A stretch of DNA of 64,000 nt from contig NC_005363.1 of NCBI RefSeq assembly GCF_000196175.1, positions 3,596,001-3,660,000 on the forward strand. Reading direction: 5' to 3'. The notes below the pieces were generated by a model that was not told the origin of the DNA, made no database searches, and was given only the letters and a program-made list of their open reading frames with translations. Origin of the DNA: Bdellovibrio bacteriovorus HD100. GTDB lineage: Bacteria; Bdellovibrionota; Bdellovibrionia; Bdellovibrionales; Bdellovibrionaceae. This document shows, piece by piece, positions 1-8,650 of this stretch. Position 1 is the stretch's first letter. The number at the start of each line of letters is the position of its first letter. The position numbers and the translations under genes were made by a program.

Positions 1-172
1 GCCAAGGTAGACGGAATCGTGACGACTGCGCTGTCAGCGTCGCTGGCGCGGAAGACGCCGTCAGCTTAAAGCTGACCAAAGGATTCCCCGTACTGGTGCC
101 ACCCTTGCTGCTTTGCTGACAGGAGGTCAGCATAAGGGCGGCGCCTGTGATGGCAGTTAAAACTAATTTCAT
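1..172 (-). CDS. lipoprotein, N-terminal part only (GTSTGNP type)
   Basis: The gene reads leftward from ATG at 172 and runs off the window edge, so only 57 residues are visible. They show a signal peptide ending in the lipobox LTSC with Cys18, then a Ser/Gly/Thr-rich stretch containing GTSTGNP. A lipoprotein anchored to a membrane is the safe reading; the function is unknown. The start follows a GGGAGA ribosome site that lies over the end of the upstream regulator gene, only 4 bases away. It is therefore probably the last visible gene of a three-gene operon. The reading frame was translated by hand from the reverse strand. Confidence 0.75.
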   Translation of the reverse strand, partial: MKLVLTAITGAALMLTSCQQSSKGGTSTGNPLVSFKLTASSAPATLTAQSSRFRLPW

Positions 173-176
173 ATCT

Positions 177-1043
177 TTATTCTCCCACACTTCCGTCTTT
201 TACAGAGGAATTTTGCGTCAACGGGAAGGCCGTCAACTCAATGTGATATACTTCCATACCCTTTTGAACTGTGGAATTTTCCACACGCTCCAGGTCATTC
301 AAGGCCTTTTTTAGAATTCCCTGCACCAGTTCGAACTGATCACGGGTGATCGCCGTCGTGTGCCCCAAAAGAAGTCGGTCCGCCCGGGGGACCTCTTCGA
401 TAGACACCTTGGCCCAGTCGAGCATCTGGCGATGAAACTCCCCTAACGAGATCTTAAAGACCCCTTCGTGACAGTCCAGCTGCTTTTGCACGACGAGATA
501 TTTTCCATCGGCATTCTTTTCAATAAATTTGAACTGGACCAGGAAAGCCAAGGCCTCCTCAATTTCCTTCTGGGAAATCCGGCCCCGCAGTCTGTCCTGA
601 ATCCAGGCCGGGTCTTCTTTAAAATCCGCTGTGTTCACCAGCTCTCTGATCGCGACATAGTACCAGCGACTCAAATACTGATGCACTTCCAGTTCCAACT
701 GATGTGATTCCCGATAGTCTTTCAGCCTTTGCAGCTCGGTCAGAGCCTTCACACGGTCCTTTGGATCTTCAGATTCTGCAATCACCTGAAGAAGCTCCAG
801 GTATCTGGCCTCTTTGGGTGTCAACATCAGATGGGGCAGCAGCTTTACAAAGGATCTCTTGCTGAGCTTTCTCTTGCGGGAAAAACACATAGGCAGGTAG
901 CCGGAGGCCATCCCGGCCTCCTTTGCCACCTGACGAAGACTGAATCCTTTTTCTCGAACCTTGAGATAGTCTATCCAGTCTATCAAAAATTCCAGGTAGT
1001 CATGATATTCCTGTATCAAAGGTTTCTTAACTACCGTCGCCAT
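177..1043 (-). CDS. TIGR02147/DUF4423 family transcriptional regulator
   Basis: This 288-residue protein has the layout of the TIGR02147 family, which is expanded in Bdellovibrio and Fibrobacter. An N-terminal helix-turn-helix (about residues 35-75, with FSLRQVAKEAGMASGYLP) is followed by the DUF4423 region, which contains a winged-helix-like segment (about 145-190) and a terminal part ending in the family-typical HIELTAFPLT. A good AAGGA ribosome site precedes ATG 1043. It lies 17 bases after a lipoprotein gene and 4 bases before another on the same strand, which suggests it controls exported proteins encoded beside it. Ligand and target operators are unknown. Assignment is by family resemblance. 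Confidence 0.88.
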   Translation of the reverse strand: MATVVKKPLIQEYHDYLEFLIDWIDYLKVREKGFSLRQVAKEAGMASGYLPMCFSRKRKLSKRSFVKLLPHLMLTPKEARYLELLQVIAESEDPKDRVKALTELQRLKDYRESHQLELEVHQYLSRWYYVAIRELVNTADFKEDPAWIQDRLRGRISQKEIEEALAFLVQFKFIEKNADGKYLVVQKQLDCHEGVFKISLGEFHRQMLDWAKVSIEEVPRADRLLLGHTTAITRDQFELVQGILKKALNDLERVENSTVQKGMEVYHIELTAFPLTQNSSVKDGSVGE

Positions 1044-1060
1044 AACAATTCCTTGCTGAA

Positions 1061-1915
1061 TTAGTCTTCCACTTCATCTTCATGCTCTTCGATCTCGCAG
1101 TCACCATCATCGTCTTTTCCGAGCTTGCCGGCGGCTTCAAGACCTTTGCGGAAGCATGTGTACAAATCCTGCGCTGAAGAGTCGATGAGCGGACAAAGAT
1201 TCACACCCGCGACTCTGTTGCTCGAAGTGATATTCACGTTGGAGGTCACCCCCGACAGATCTATCATTTTGAACAAATCAGCCAGCTTGATCGCCATCAG
1301 AACATTCGACGATTCGCCAAGATTGATACCACCCGCACCGCTGATCTTAAATTCGGTGCCGTCATCCGCCGAATAAGTCAGCTGGTTGCCCGCCACAGTC
1401 GCTTCAAAATAGATGCTGTTTCCGGCCAGCCCCATGGGTGCCTCTGCCGGCAGAACGGCGTCTTTCTCTAACTTCATTTTGATGCGGCGATAGACTCCCG
1501 CCGGAACCTCTGCAACCCCAAACGATGTCGGTGCGGCAGAAAGAAGATCCACAACAAAAGGCCCGCTGAACTCGATGCTGTCTTCAGCCCCGTCGTCCTC
1601 AGCGGAACTGACTTGTTCTGTCATCTCGAGCTCCACCTCTTTCACCACCACCCAGGCCTTGGACAGGGTCACATTCGCTCCTGACGCATCCGTCATCGCT
1701 GGAGCTGGTAACGCCATGGCCGCTGGCATAAACAGATTAAGCCATGGATGCTCAATCTTGTACTTGGCAATGGTCGATGCCTGCGAAGACCCTGTCATGG
1801 TCAGAGCCGTGGAAACCGTCCCGGACGAAGCCGTCTGCTGGGAACAGCCCACCATACTCAATGCGGCAAATCCTGCTATCACTGTCTTTACTGTCTTTAC
1901 TGTCTTGCTATTCAT
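1061..1915 (-). CDS. DUF4382-like lipoprotein with acidic tail
   Basis: This 284-residue lipoprotein has a signal peptide and lipobox SMVGC (Cys24). The middle region resembles DUF4382-type beta-rich domains: a V-V-K-E-V-E-L strand, then FVVDLL, then PAGVYRRIKMKL around residue 140. The C-terminus is strongly acidic (DDDGDCEIEEHEDEVED) and could bind a divalent cation, although no full EF-hand is seen. Near the N-terminus Lys-Thr-Val is repeated three times, encoded by three tandem 9-base units. A strong AGGGAGGGA ribosome site precedes ATG 1915. It is the first gene of a lipoprotein-regulator-lipoprotein operon. The cellular role is unknown. Confidence 0.8.
   Translation of the reverse strand: MNSKTVKTVKTVIAGFAALSMVGCSQQTASSGTVSTALTMTGSSQASTIAKYKIEHPWLNLFMPAAMALPAPAMTDASGANVTLSKAWVVVKEVELEMTEQVSSAEDDGAEDSIEFSGPFVVDLLSAAPTSFGVAEVPAGVYRRIKMKLEKDAVLPAEAPMGLAGNSIYFEATVAGNQLTYSADDGTEFKISGAGGINLGESSNVLMAIKLADLFKMIDLSGVTSNVNITSSNRVAGVNLCPLIDSSAQDLYTCFRKGLEAAGKLGKDDDGDCEIEEHEDEVED
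1881..1907 (-). repeat. three tandem 9-bp repeats in a lipoprotein signal peptide
   Basis: Three copies of a 9-base unit (ACTGTCTTT, ACTGTCTTT, ACTGTCTTG on the plus strand) lie end to end inside the first codons of the lipoprotein gene. They encode Lys-Thr-Val three times. Gain or loss of a unit would keep the reading frame. Confidence 0.85.
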
Positions 1916-2207
1916 AGTCCCTCCCTGTTAAAGAATCCGACATCCTGTCTGTGATGAATCTTCGGGTTGAATCGGTATCGAACTGCAATCTGAAATCAGG
2001 ATACTTTACTTATCGCCATTCTCCACAAAAAGTTCACAAGTGTGATCATTTTAATTTTCGTGTTCAGTATTTATCTAGTTAAATTGTATACTTATGATCA
2101 ATAAAATAGCGTCTCATCGCGGGATCAATTGATTTTGTGATCATCTCACCCCGAGACCCGAGGCCCTCAACCAGCCCCGACTTTGCCTTTTGATGCCCTG
2201 TTTTTCT

Positions 2208-2236
2208 TTGTCATCGCGGCAGGGGCATTCTATATT
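2208..2236 (+). promoter_or_regulatory. sigma70-type promoter of icd
   Basis: A TTGTCA box (2208-2213) and a TATATT box (2231-2236) are separated by exactly 17 bases. Transcription would start near 2243, giving a leader of about 34 bases with an AAAGGA ribosome site before ATG 2277. The rest of the 361-base gap from 1916 is AT-rich, presumably holds the divergent promoter of the lipoprotein operon, and shows no gene. Confidence 0.65.
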
Positions 2237-2276
2237 TTCAGGGCTTCTATAATCCAATCACAAAGGACACCGACTT

Positions 2277-3506
2277 ATGAAAAAAATCAAAGTTGCCAAT
2301 CCCGTCGTTGAACTCGACGGCGATGAAATGACAAGAATCATCTGGAAATTCATCAAACAACAATTGATCCTTCCATACCTTGATATCGACATTAAGTACT
2401 ATGACCTGGGCATGGAGCATCGTGATGCTACCAACGACCAAGTAACTGTTGACGCTGCGGAAGCGATCAAAAAGTACAACGTGGGTATCAAATGCGCGAC
2501 GATCACTCCTGACGAAGCTCGCGTAAAAGAATTCAACCTGAAACAAATGTGGAAGTCCCCGAACGGCACTATCCGTAACATTTTGGATGGTACTGTATTC
2601 CGTGAACCCATCATCTGCAAAAACGTTCCACGTCTGGTTCCTAACTGGACAGCTCCCATCTGCATCGGTCGTCACGCTTTCGGCGACCAGTACCGTGCAA
2701 CTGATTTCGTAACCAAAGGCAAAGGCAAGCTGACTGTGACTTTCCAGCCTGAGAACGGTGGAGAAACGATCACTCACGAAGTTTACAACTTCAAAGGCGA
2801 TGGCGTTGCTTTGACTATGTACAACACTGACGAATCCATCACCGGTTTCGCACGTTCTTGCTTCAACCAGGCGTTGACCAAGAAATGGCCGTTGTACCTT
2901 TCCACTAAAAATACCATCCTGAAAAAATACGATGGTCGCTTCAAAGACATCTTCGAAGAGATCTATCAAAAAGAATTCAAAGCGAAGTTCGATGCTGCTG
3001 GCATCACTTACGAGCACCGCCTGATCGACGACATGGTTGCTTCCGCTTTGAAATGGAATGGTAACTTCGTATGGGCATGTAAGAACTACGACGGCGACGT
3101 TCAGTCCGATACAGTAGCTCAAGGCTTCGGTTCTTTGGGTCTGATGACTTCCGTATTGGTCACTCCAGACGGTAAGACTATGGAATCTGAAGCAGCTCAC
3201 GGCACAGTGACTCGTCACTACCGTCAGCACCAGCAAGGCAAACCAACTTCCACGAACCCAATCGCTTCCATCTTTGCATGGACTCGCGGTCTTGAGCACC
3301 GTGGTAACCTGGATAACAACCAGGAGCTTGTGAAGTTCGCTCAGACTTTGGAAAAAGTCTGCGTTGAGACTGTTGAAGCTGGCTTCATGACCAAAGACCT
3401 TGCCGTTTGCATCTATGGCGACAAAGTTCCAGCTGACAAGTACATGAACACGGAGCCGTTCCTGGCGAAGTTGGATGAGAACTTGAAAAAAGCTCTTTCC
3501 ATGTAA
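2277..3506 (+). CDS. icd: NADP-dependent isocitrate dehydrogenase
   Basis: This enzyme oxidatively decarboxylates isocitrate to 2-oxoglutarate in the TCA cycle, making NADPH in the cytoplasm. The 409-residue protein matches the eukaryote-like dimeric NADP-IDH subfamily in length and sequence. It starts with [16 protein letters not shown], has the substrate segment [17 protein letters not shown], the [10 protein letters not shown] helix, and the [15 protein letters not shown] cofactor region near residue 300. It is a single-gene unit with its own promoter and terminator. The codon choice is typical of a highly expressed gene. The long open frame on the opposite strand is a shadow of this gene. 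Confidence 0.97.
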   Translation: MKKIKVANPVVELDGDEMTRIIWKFIKQQLILPYLDIDIKYYDLGMEHRDATNDQVTVDAAEAIKKYNVGIKCATITPDEARVKEFNLKQMWKSPNGTIRNILDGTVFREPIICKNVPRLVPNWTAPICIGRHAFGDQYRATDFVTKGKGKLTVTFQPENGGETITHEVYNFKGDGVALTMYNTDESITGFARSCFNQALTKKWPLYLSTKNTILKKYDGRFKDIFEEIYQKEFKAKFDAAGITYEHRLIDDMVASALKWNGNFVWACKNYDGDVQSDTVAQGFGSLGLMTSVLVTPDGKTMESEAAHGTVTRHYRQHQQGKPTSTNPIASIFAWTRGLEHRGNLDNNQELVKFAQTLEKVCVETVEAGFMTKDLAVCIYGDKVPADKYMNTEPFLAKLDENLKKALSM

Positions 3507-3533
3507 TTGATTTGTCCTAAATGACAAAATGAA

Positions 3534-3564
3534 AGAGGAGCCCCGCAAGGCTCCTCTTTTTTTA
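3534..3564 (+). terminator. Rho-independent terminator after icd
   Basis: A 9-base-pair stem AGAGGAGCC/GGCTCCTCT with a 6-base loop is followed by seven T residues. The T run touches the stop codon of the convergent gene at 3562. Confidence 0.93.
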
Positions 3565-6303
3565 TTTCTGCAGCGTCAGTCGGCGCACTTGTTTTTGCAC
3601 GCTTTCATCCACTGCCATCGGAGTCACCTCAAGATAGGCCTCTACGACTTTATCCTGAAGAACCATCAGGCGTTTCATGTTGCCGGTGTATTCAATTTCC
3701 CCGGCCGTGACTTCTTCGGCTGAAGGCATGCGGGTTTCATAAACGCCGTTTTTATCCTGCCAGGACAGAATCACATATTGCTCTTTCACGTTGCCAGCAG
3801 CGTCCTTCACATCCTTCACCTGCAGTTTTCCGTGGAAATCCAGACCCAGAGTGAATTCCAGCGCCTTGATATTCTTTGCGGCCAGAGCTGTCGCATAGTG
3901 AGTGCGAAGGCCTTCAACTGGAATGCGCTGGCGGATCACGAACTTCAACAGGTTTTTGCTGAACATGCTGTTGCGGCGAATCGCACACAGAAGTCCTTGT
4001 GTCGGATCATCGTGCTTGCTGCAATCCGTTTTCCCCGTGAGCTTCCCCCACCTGTCTGCAAGGCCTGGCAACAGAGGCTCCCCGACCATCAAAGCTTCCT
4101 GGGCGATGGCGGAATTCACCAGCGCCAGTGCGTTTTTCAGCCAGTATTGAGAGCGATTCCAGCTGATGTTATAGCGTTCTTTCAGAACTGATGGATCTCC
4201 TTTTAAGGCCAACCAATCAGCCTTGTCATAGGAAAGAATCGGATGCAGAACCAGCAGACTTTCCACGTAGCGCTCAAGGCCTTCGGTGGAAATCAGATTC
4301 TTCAGATCATAATTGCCGGCATCAAATGCCGGCCTCTCGGAGCGATTGGCATAACCCACCTTGCGCACCAAAGCTTCAACATTCGCCGCCGGCAGATGCA
4401 GACCCGTGGAATAAACCGGATATCTGATGATGTCCTGATCTTTCAACGCCTCCCACAGCGGGGCATACATATCCTCATAGAAGTTCGCAAGTTCATCCGC
4501 TTTCTGATTGGCCACCAGCTGAATTGGATTTTCCAAAGCTTCTGCTCTTCCAAAGGCGCGGGTCATGCTTTTCTGGCAGGTTTCAAAGGTGGATTCACCC
4601 GCGGAACGAACGAACTCCACCAGCGAGCCTTTGTTCTTCAGTGCATTTTTTAGAAGCTCTTTGGTGACATCACCCGTGGCAACACTTCCCAGACGATAGG
4701 ACTTTGTCGTGTCACCATTGAGGCTGACGCCGAACTGAACCATCTTTTCACAGGCAGCGATTTCGGTATGCAGAAGAATTCTTTGCGATTCAATTTGCTG
4801 AACAACCAGGGACTTGATCGAACGCAGTTCTGCCATCTGCTGAACGTGGTAGGACTCGACCATCACCGCAAGATCGCGGATCATGACCATGGTTTCCATC
4901 TGCATTTCAAGCATCTGCTTTTGCATGCGCTTGATTTCAGCCAAATCACGTTTAATCTCTTTCATGTCCGCGGCCATTTGCGCGTCAAGGCCACCACCGC
5001 CCAAAGCTGCGCCCAACAAGGCCGGACCGGGACCGCCAGCCATCATACTCATGGCACTGATCAATCCGCCGGAAGAATAAGCCTTCATCACCGCCTGTCC
5101 AATGTTGATTGCCGATGTCACCGTGCGAGCTGTGTCGATGGCTTTTCGAATGCCCGGATCCAGATTAACCCCCAGAGTGACTGCGATCTTTTCAGTCGCA
5201 TTCAAAATATTATCCAGGCGTCCCGCCGCAGAAGCGGCACTGCTGACGAAGATCTCTACATTTTTATTGATGGATTGCGGCTCACTCAAAGGCCCATTCC
5301 CAGAACCTGTTTGCAGGTTTCCGGTCAAAGCATCATTCATCAGACGCAGGGTTTCGACCCGGGTTGCCGGACGGAACTCAAGATCCCAACGGCCTTTTTT
5401 AATGTCATTACCAAGACCCTCCAGCGCCCCACGCGCGGCCTGCAAGTCTTGGTTCATTTGTTTGCGGTTGTCGTGAATGACCTGGACCAAAGAAGCCGCT
5501 TCACGCACTTTCGCGGCGACTTCGATCACCTCGCGCGCTTTGCGGATGAAATCCTGCACGCTTGGGTTTTTGACCAACTGATCCACAACGGCACCGGCAA
5601 CCAACCCGATCACCACTAATTTGGTGTTGTCATCATCGTGAAAGTTATAAGCCGACAGGATCTTGTCGTAGTTCTTCAGAATCTCAACAGTCTTTTCGAT
5701 GGCTTCCGCCCGAGGGGATCTTGCCGCTTGTGCCAGCTTCTTCTGATCTTCAGGACTGAGCTGCTGAATGTAGTGCGGCGCCAGTTCCTGCGCCACTTTC
5801 TGGGCACGGTCAGAGTAAGTCTTTAACAAGCTTTGCATCGCTTCGTTCTGGCGCTGAATCTGCAAAGTCAGATTAAAATCATCATGAATACCCTTGGCAC
5901 TGAAAGACATCTGATTGTAACGATAGTTCACTGTGTAGCTCAGAACCGCCGGATCATTTTTGAAGCCCAGAGTCTGCAGCATGTAAATGCTCTTGGCCAT
6001 CTGGCGGTCTTTTTCAAAAGCCGTAAGAACATTTGAGTCTGCAGGATAAGAGCGCAGATAAGATTCGCGCTGGGCTGAATTTAGATAAGGCACCAACAAA
6101 CGCGCCAGCGCCGGGTTGGGCTGGGCTCCGGCCGCCATCTGCTCCCAGAATGGGAAAAACGCCGCCGAACTTTCCGACTTGCCTTTCTCGTCTTGATTGT
6201 CACCCTGAGTACGGATGATCTCCCGCACGGTTTCTTTCTGTGGCGCACAGGCTGATAGAATCATCATCGCACTTACCGTTGTGGAAATTAGTTTTCTATT
6301 CAT
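3562..6303 (-). CDS. large alpha-helical lipoprotein, unknown function (913 aa)
   Basis: The chosen start ATG 6303 follows a GGAGG ribosome site and gives a signal peptide with lipobox LSAC (Cys19), so the protein is probably a membrane-anchored lipoprotein. It is mainly helical. It has a Gly-rich hydrophobic patch (about residues 425-455: GGLISAMSMMAGGPGPALLG), then a long charged coiled coil (about 460-540: KEIKRDLAEIKRMQKQMLEM). A C-terminal globular part follows. The start overlaps the stop of the collagen-like gene (ATGA, 6300-6303), so the two are translationally coupled. The hydrophobic hairpin beside a coiled coil recalls pore-forming or tether proteins, but this is speculation and I do not recognise the family. 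Confidence 0.85.
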   Translation of the reverse strand: MNRKLISTTVSAMMILSACAPQKETVREIIRTQGDNQDEKGKSESSAAFFPFWEQMAAGAQPNPALARLLVPYLNSAQRESYLRSYPADSNVLTAFEKDRQMAKSIYMLQTLGFKNDPAVLSYTVNYRYNQMSFSAKGIHDDFNLTLQIQRQNEAMQSLLKTYSDRAQKVAQELAPHYIQQLSPEDQKKLAQAARSPRAEAIEKTVEILKNYDKILSAYNFHDDDNTKLVVIGLVAGAVVDQLVKNPSVQDFIRKAREVIEVAAKVREAASLVQVIHDNRKQMNQDLQAARGALEGLGNDIKKGRWDLEFRPATRVETLRLMNDALTGNLQTGSGNGPLSEPQSINKNVEIFVSSAASAAGRLDNILNATEKIAVTLGVNLDPGIRKAIDTARTVTSAINIGQAVMKAYSSGGLISAMSMMAGGPGPALLGAALGGGGLDAQMAADMKEIKRDLAEIKRMQKQMLEMQMETMVMIRDLAVMVESYHVQQMAELRSIKSLVVQQIESQRILLHTEIAACEKMVQFGVSLNGDTTKSYRLGSVATGDVTKELLKNALKNKGSLVEFVRSAGESTFETCQKSMTRAFGRAEALENPIQLVANQKADELANFYEDMYAPLWEALKDQDIIRYPVYSTGLHLPAANVEALVRKVGYANRSERPAFDAGNYDLKNLISTEGLERYVESLLVLHPILSYDKADWLALKGDPSVLKERYNISWNRSQYWLKNALALVNSAIAQEALMVGEPLLPGLADRWGKLTGKTDCSKHDDPTQGLLCAIRRNSMFSKNLLKFVIRQRIPVEGLRTHYATALAAKNIKALEFTLGLDFHGKLQVKDVKDAAGNVKEQYVILSWQDKNGVYETRMPSAEEVTAGEIEYTGNMKRLMVLQDKVVEAYLEVTPMAVDESVQKQVRRLTLQK

Positions 6304-7517
6304 TGCACACCTCCGACATTTTGTTCGCGAGTCACACAGGAAGTTCCGCTGTCCAACAAGGTCACACACAACTCACCCAAAGCGCCCACTGCGCCGGGCT
6401 TGCCTTGAGCACCCACGGGGCCTTCTTGACCATTGGCACCAGCTTTTGCCTTTTTGCACATACGAGCGGGAGCTCCGGCATCACCACCGGCTCCGCCTGG
6501 CTGACCTTTGCCTCCAGGGCCACCAACTCCAGGCAATCCAGGAAAGAACAAAGCTTGATATCTGAAGAGTTTGGCTTTCTTCACGGTTAGATAAAGCGAG
6601 CCGGAGGAACCTCCCGGGAAGCCATCAAAGCCAGTGCCGCCCTGAACACCGTTCGTACCCGTCGCACCATCCGTCGGCTGGGAGATACAGATCGGACGAT
6701 CGCCCCCTTCACGGCGGGGACCGACAGCAATAAAGTCAAATTCACCTGGGCGACCCGCAGCCGCTTTCGCTGGAGGAACCTGAGTTGCATCCACGCCTTT
6801 TTCACCCTGAGCTCCGGGATGACCGTGCATTTGAAACACAAAAGTGCCGTTTGCAAATCCGGCATTCACAATCAGTCGACCGCCCCCTTTGCCAGGAGCC
6901 TTGTAAGTCACAGAGTGTTCAAGTTCTTGTTCATCAAAAGTCTTGATACGCGCCACAAGGTCGCTGTGAATTTCTTCGGCATCAATTTGCAGATCACGCC
7001 CTTCAGTTATTAAAGAACCTTCAGATCCGAAGGACAGCTTGCCCAACATCAGTCGGTTTGAATCAAACTGATAGTCTGAGATTCTGACTTGTTCCTTGAT
7101 TTCAAGATCTTTCAGCAAGCGCACTTCATGCACCAGCTGCCCGCGATTTGTTTGAATAACGTATTTATAATGCCAAGGACGAAGATTTGATTTCTGATTC
7201 GTCGGGCGATCGATCACATCCGCCCCCTGAACAGGAACATCCACTGAATAACCCGTATGCATATCCAGTCTTTTAACGGAATCAATACCAAAGCTGCTGT
7301 TGTCTTTGACGATCTTCACCAGCAATGCTGTCCCGCCAGTTTCACGCTCTGCCGTCACCGAAACACTGACGTCAGGATCCGCATCCGACTTTGGATCCGG
7401 TATCTGCGGAGTTTCACCCTGAACTGTGCCTTGGGGGGCTTTTTGAGAGTCCGACCCTGGCTGGCAGCCCGCCAGAAACAGAACCATGGGAACGATCAAG
7501 AAATAATGTGGCTTCAT
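6300..7517 (-). CDS. collagen-like Gly-X-Y repeat lipoprotein
   Basis: This is a 405-residue lipoprotein with lipobox FLAGC (Cys18) and a good AAGGAGA site before ATG 7517. Residues about 60-220 look beta-rich. From about 230 the sequence turns into broken Gly-X-Y triplets such as GHPGAQGEKG, GFDGFPGGSSG, GLPGVGGPGGKGQPGGAGGD and GANGQEGPVGAQGKPGAVG, as in bacterial collagen-like proteins. These are interrupted by short segments carrying cysteines (RPICIS, ARMCKK, ELCVTLLDSGTSC). It would sit on the cell envelope and perhaps project outwards. It overlaps the 913-aa lipoprotein gene by ATGA, so the two products probably act together. The exact role is unknown. Confidence 0.85.
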   Translation of the reverse strand: MKPHYFLIVPMVLFLAGCQPGSDSQKAPQGTVQGETPQIPDPKSDADPDVSVSVTAERETGGTALLVKIVKDNSSFGIDSVKRLDMHTGYSVDVPVQGADVIDRPTNQKSNLRPWHYKYVIQTNRGQLVHEVRLLKDLEIKEQVRISDYQFDSNRLMLGKLSFGSEGSLITEGRDLQIDAEEIHSDLVARIKTFDEQELEHSVTYKAPGKGGGRLIVNAGFANGTFVFQMHGHPGAQGEKGVDATQVPPAKAAAGRPGEFDFIAVGPRREGGDRPICISQPTDGATGTNGVQGGTGFDGFPGGSSGSLYLTVKKAKLFRYQALFFPGLPGVGGPGGKGQPGGAGGDAGAPARMCKKAKAGANGQEGPVGAQGKPGAVGALGELCVTLLDSGTSCVTREQNVGGVQ

Positions 7518-7585
7518 GAATATCTCCTTTTCTTCGCAAAAGGGAGATATCAAGTCCCGGGCCAGCCTCGAAAACCCGTCAGATC

Positions 7586-7615
7586 AAATTAAAACGCCGA
7601 AGACTTGCCTCGGCG
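7586..7615 (-). terminator. terminator after the M15-like lipoprotein gene
   Basis: Read on the minus strand, CGCCGA and TCGGCG form a hairpin followed by TTTTAATTT. It separates the M15-like gene from the collagen-like operon. Confidence 0.7.
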
Positions 7616-7665
7616 TCCGGTCCGTCCCTGAATTTGGACGGACAATCTGGAATGCAGGATTCAAA

Positions 7666-8421
7666 TTAGTTGCAGCTTTTGCCCCAGGTGTTGGCGGTTC
7701 TGTCACCCACACCGATATGCAAAGAGGCGCTGCCATAGTGACCAATCGCACGCAGGCGCTTGGCTTTGCGCATTTTACAAAGTTCACGGAAGGCACGGTC
7801 GGCTTCACTGTTGCTGGAAAAACGAACGTCGATGGAAGTTCCATACGGGTGACGGCCGGCAGCCCCGCCCACGTTTTTGTTGTAGGGTTCAGGTCTCCAC
7901 CAGTTGTAGATCTGGCTGATCTTGATCCCTTTGGCGGAAAGATCCTGAAGGATGCGAACGCCCTCGATAGGGTACTTCCAGGTGCCTTCAACCGGGTGAA
8001 TCAGATTGTGCGCCTGAGATGAACCATAGGTGCACTTGAAAGTGTTGGAGCTGCGCGGGTTCGGACGAACAAGCTCATCACACCAGGAGGATCCGTTTGT
8101 TTCTTTGGAGCACTTCTGCAGAAACTCTTCTTTTTTGGACAGACCCAGGTTCACTTGTTTCTTTTGTGATGTTGAAGCTTTCACACAACCCAGCGCCTGA
8201 ATATCTTCACTGATGGCTTCACTAATGTCGTTGTGAATGTGATCGGCAATATCGTGACTGTCTTCGGCCGTGGTGTCTGTTGGGTCGGTGATATTCTGGG
8301 AATCATTTTGTTCTGAAGAAGTGCTGGAATAGTTCTGGAAGTCTTCCGATCCCCCCTGGCATCCGATAAGAGGCAAGCCCAGAGCGACGATCATGGCGAT
8401 AGCGTGATTCTTAATTTTCAT
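7666..8421 (-). CDS. lipoprotein with M15-type D,D-peptidase-like domain
   Basis: ATG 8421 follows AAGGAGAT and begins a signal peptide with lipobox LIGC (Cys21); the total length is 251 residues. Residues about 25-90 are a Ser/Thr/Asp-rich linker. The C-terminal 110 residues contain WRPEPYNKNVGGAAGRHPYG then TSIDVRF, which fits the His-x-x-Gly-x-x-x-Asp zinc motif of M15 carboxypeptidases (VanY/DacA-like). A final SASLHIGVGD resembles the last His of the site. It may cut peptide cross-links in self or prey peptidoglycan. The usual HxH is reduced to a single His here, so activity is uncertain. Confidence 0.75.
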   Translation of the reverse strand: MKIKNHAIAMIVALGLPLIGCQGGSEDFQNYSSTSSEQNDSQNITDPTDTTAEDSHDIADHIHNDISEAISEDIQALGCVKASTSQKKQVNLGLSKKEEFLQKCSKETNGSSWCDELVRPNPRSSNTFKCTYGSSQAHNLIHPVEGTWKYPIEGVRILQDLSAKGIKISQIYNWWRPEPYNKNVGGAAGRHPYGTSIDVRFSSNSEADRAFRELCKMRKAKRLRAIGHYGSASLHIGVGDRTANTWGKSCN

Positions 8422-8650
8422 CTGATCTCCTTCATTGCGTTTTCGCAAGGAAGTGTCAGCCTACAATGCTTACATATTTTTCATAGACAGGACCCCCACC
8501 TTCTGGAGGAAGGGGCAGTAAAAAGCGAGGGAGTTTTAGGTCACGAATGCGGATTCAGAGAATACTCTAAAAGCAGATTTGTCTTTTAGCACTGGACCCA
8601 CCATTCCAAGACCAAAAGAAGTATAAATGATCAAACACCAAGGAGTTTTC

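Noticed and set aside
2247-3548. A 433-codon open frame on the minus strand
   Set aside because: It is the mirror of the icd gene, with its codon pattern and no ribosome site. The plus-strand product is unmistakable.
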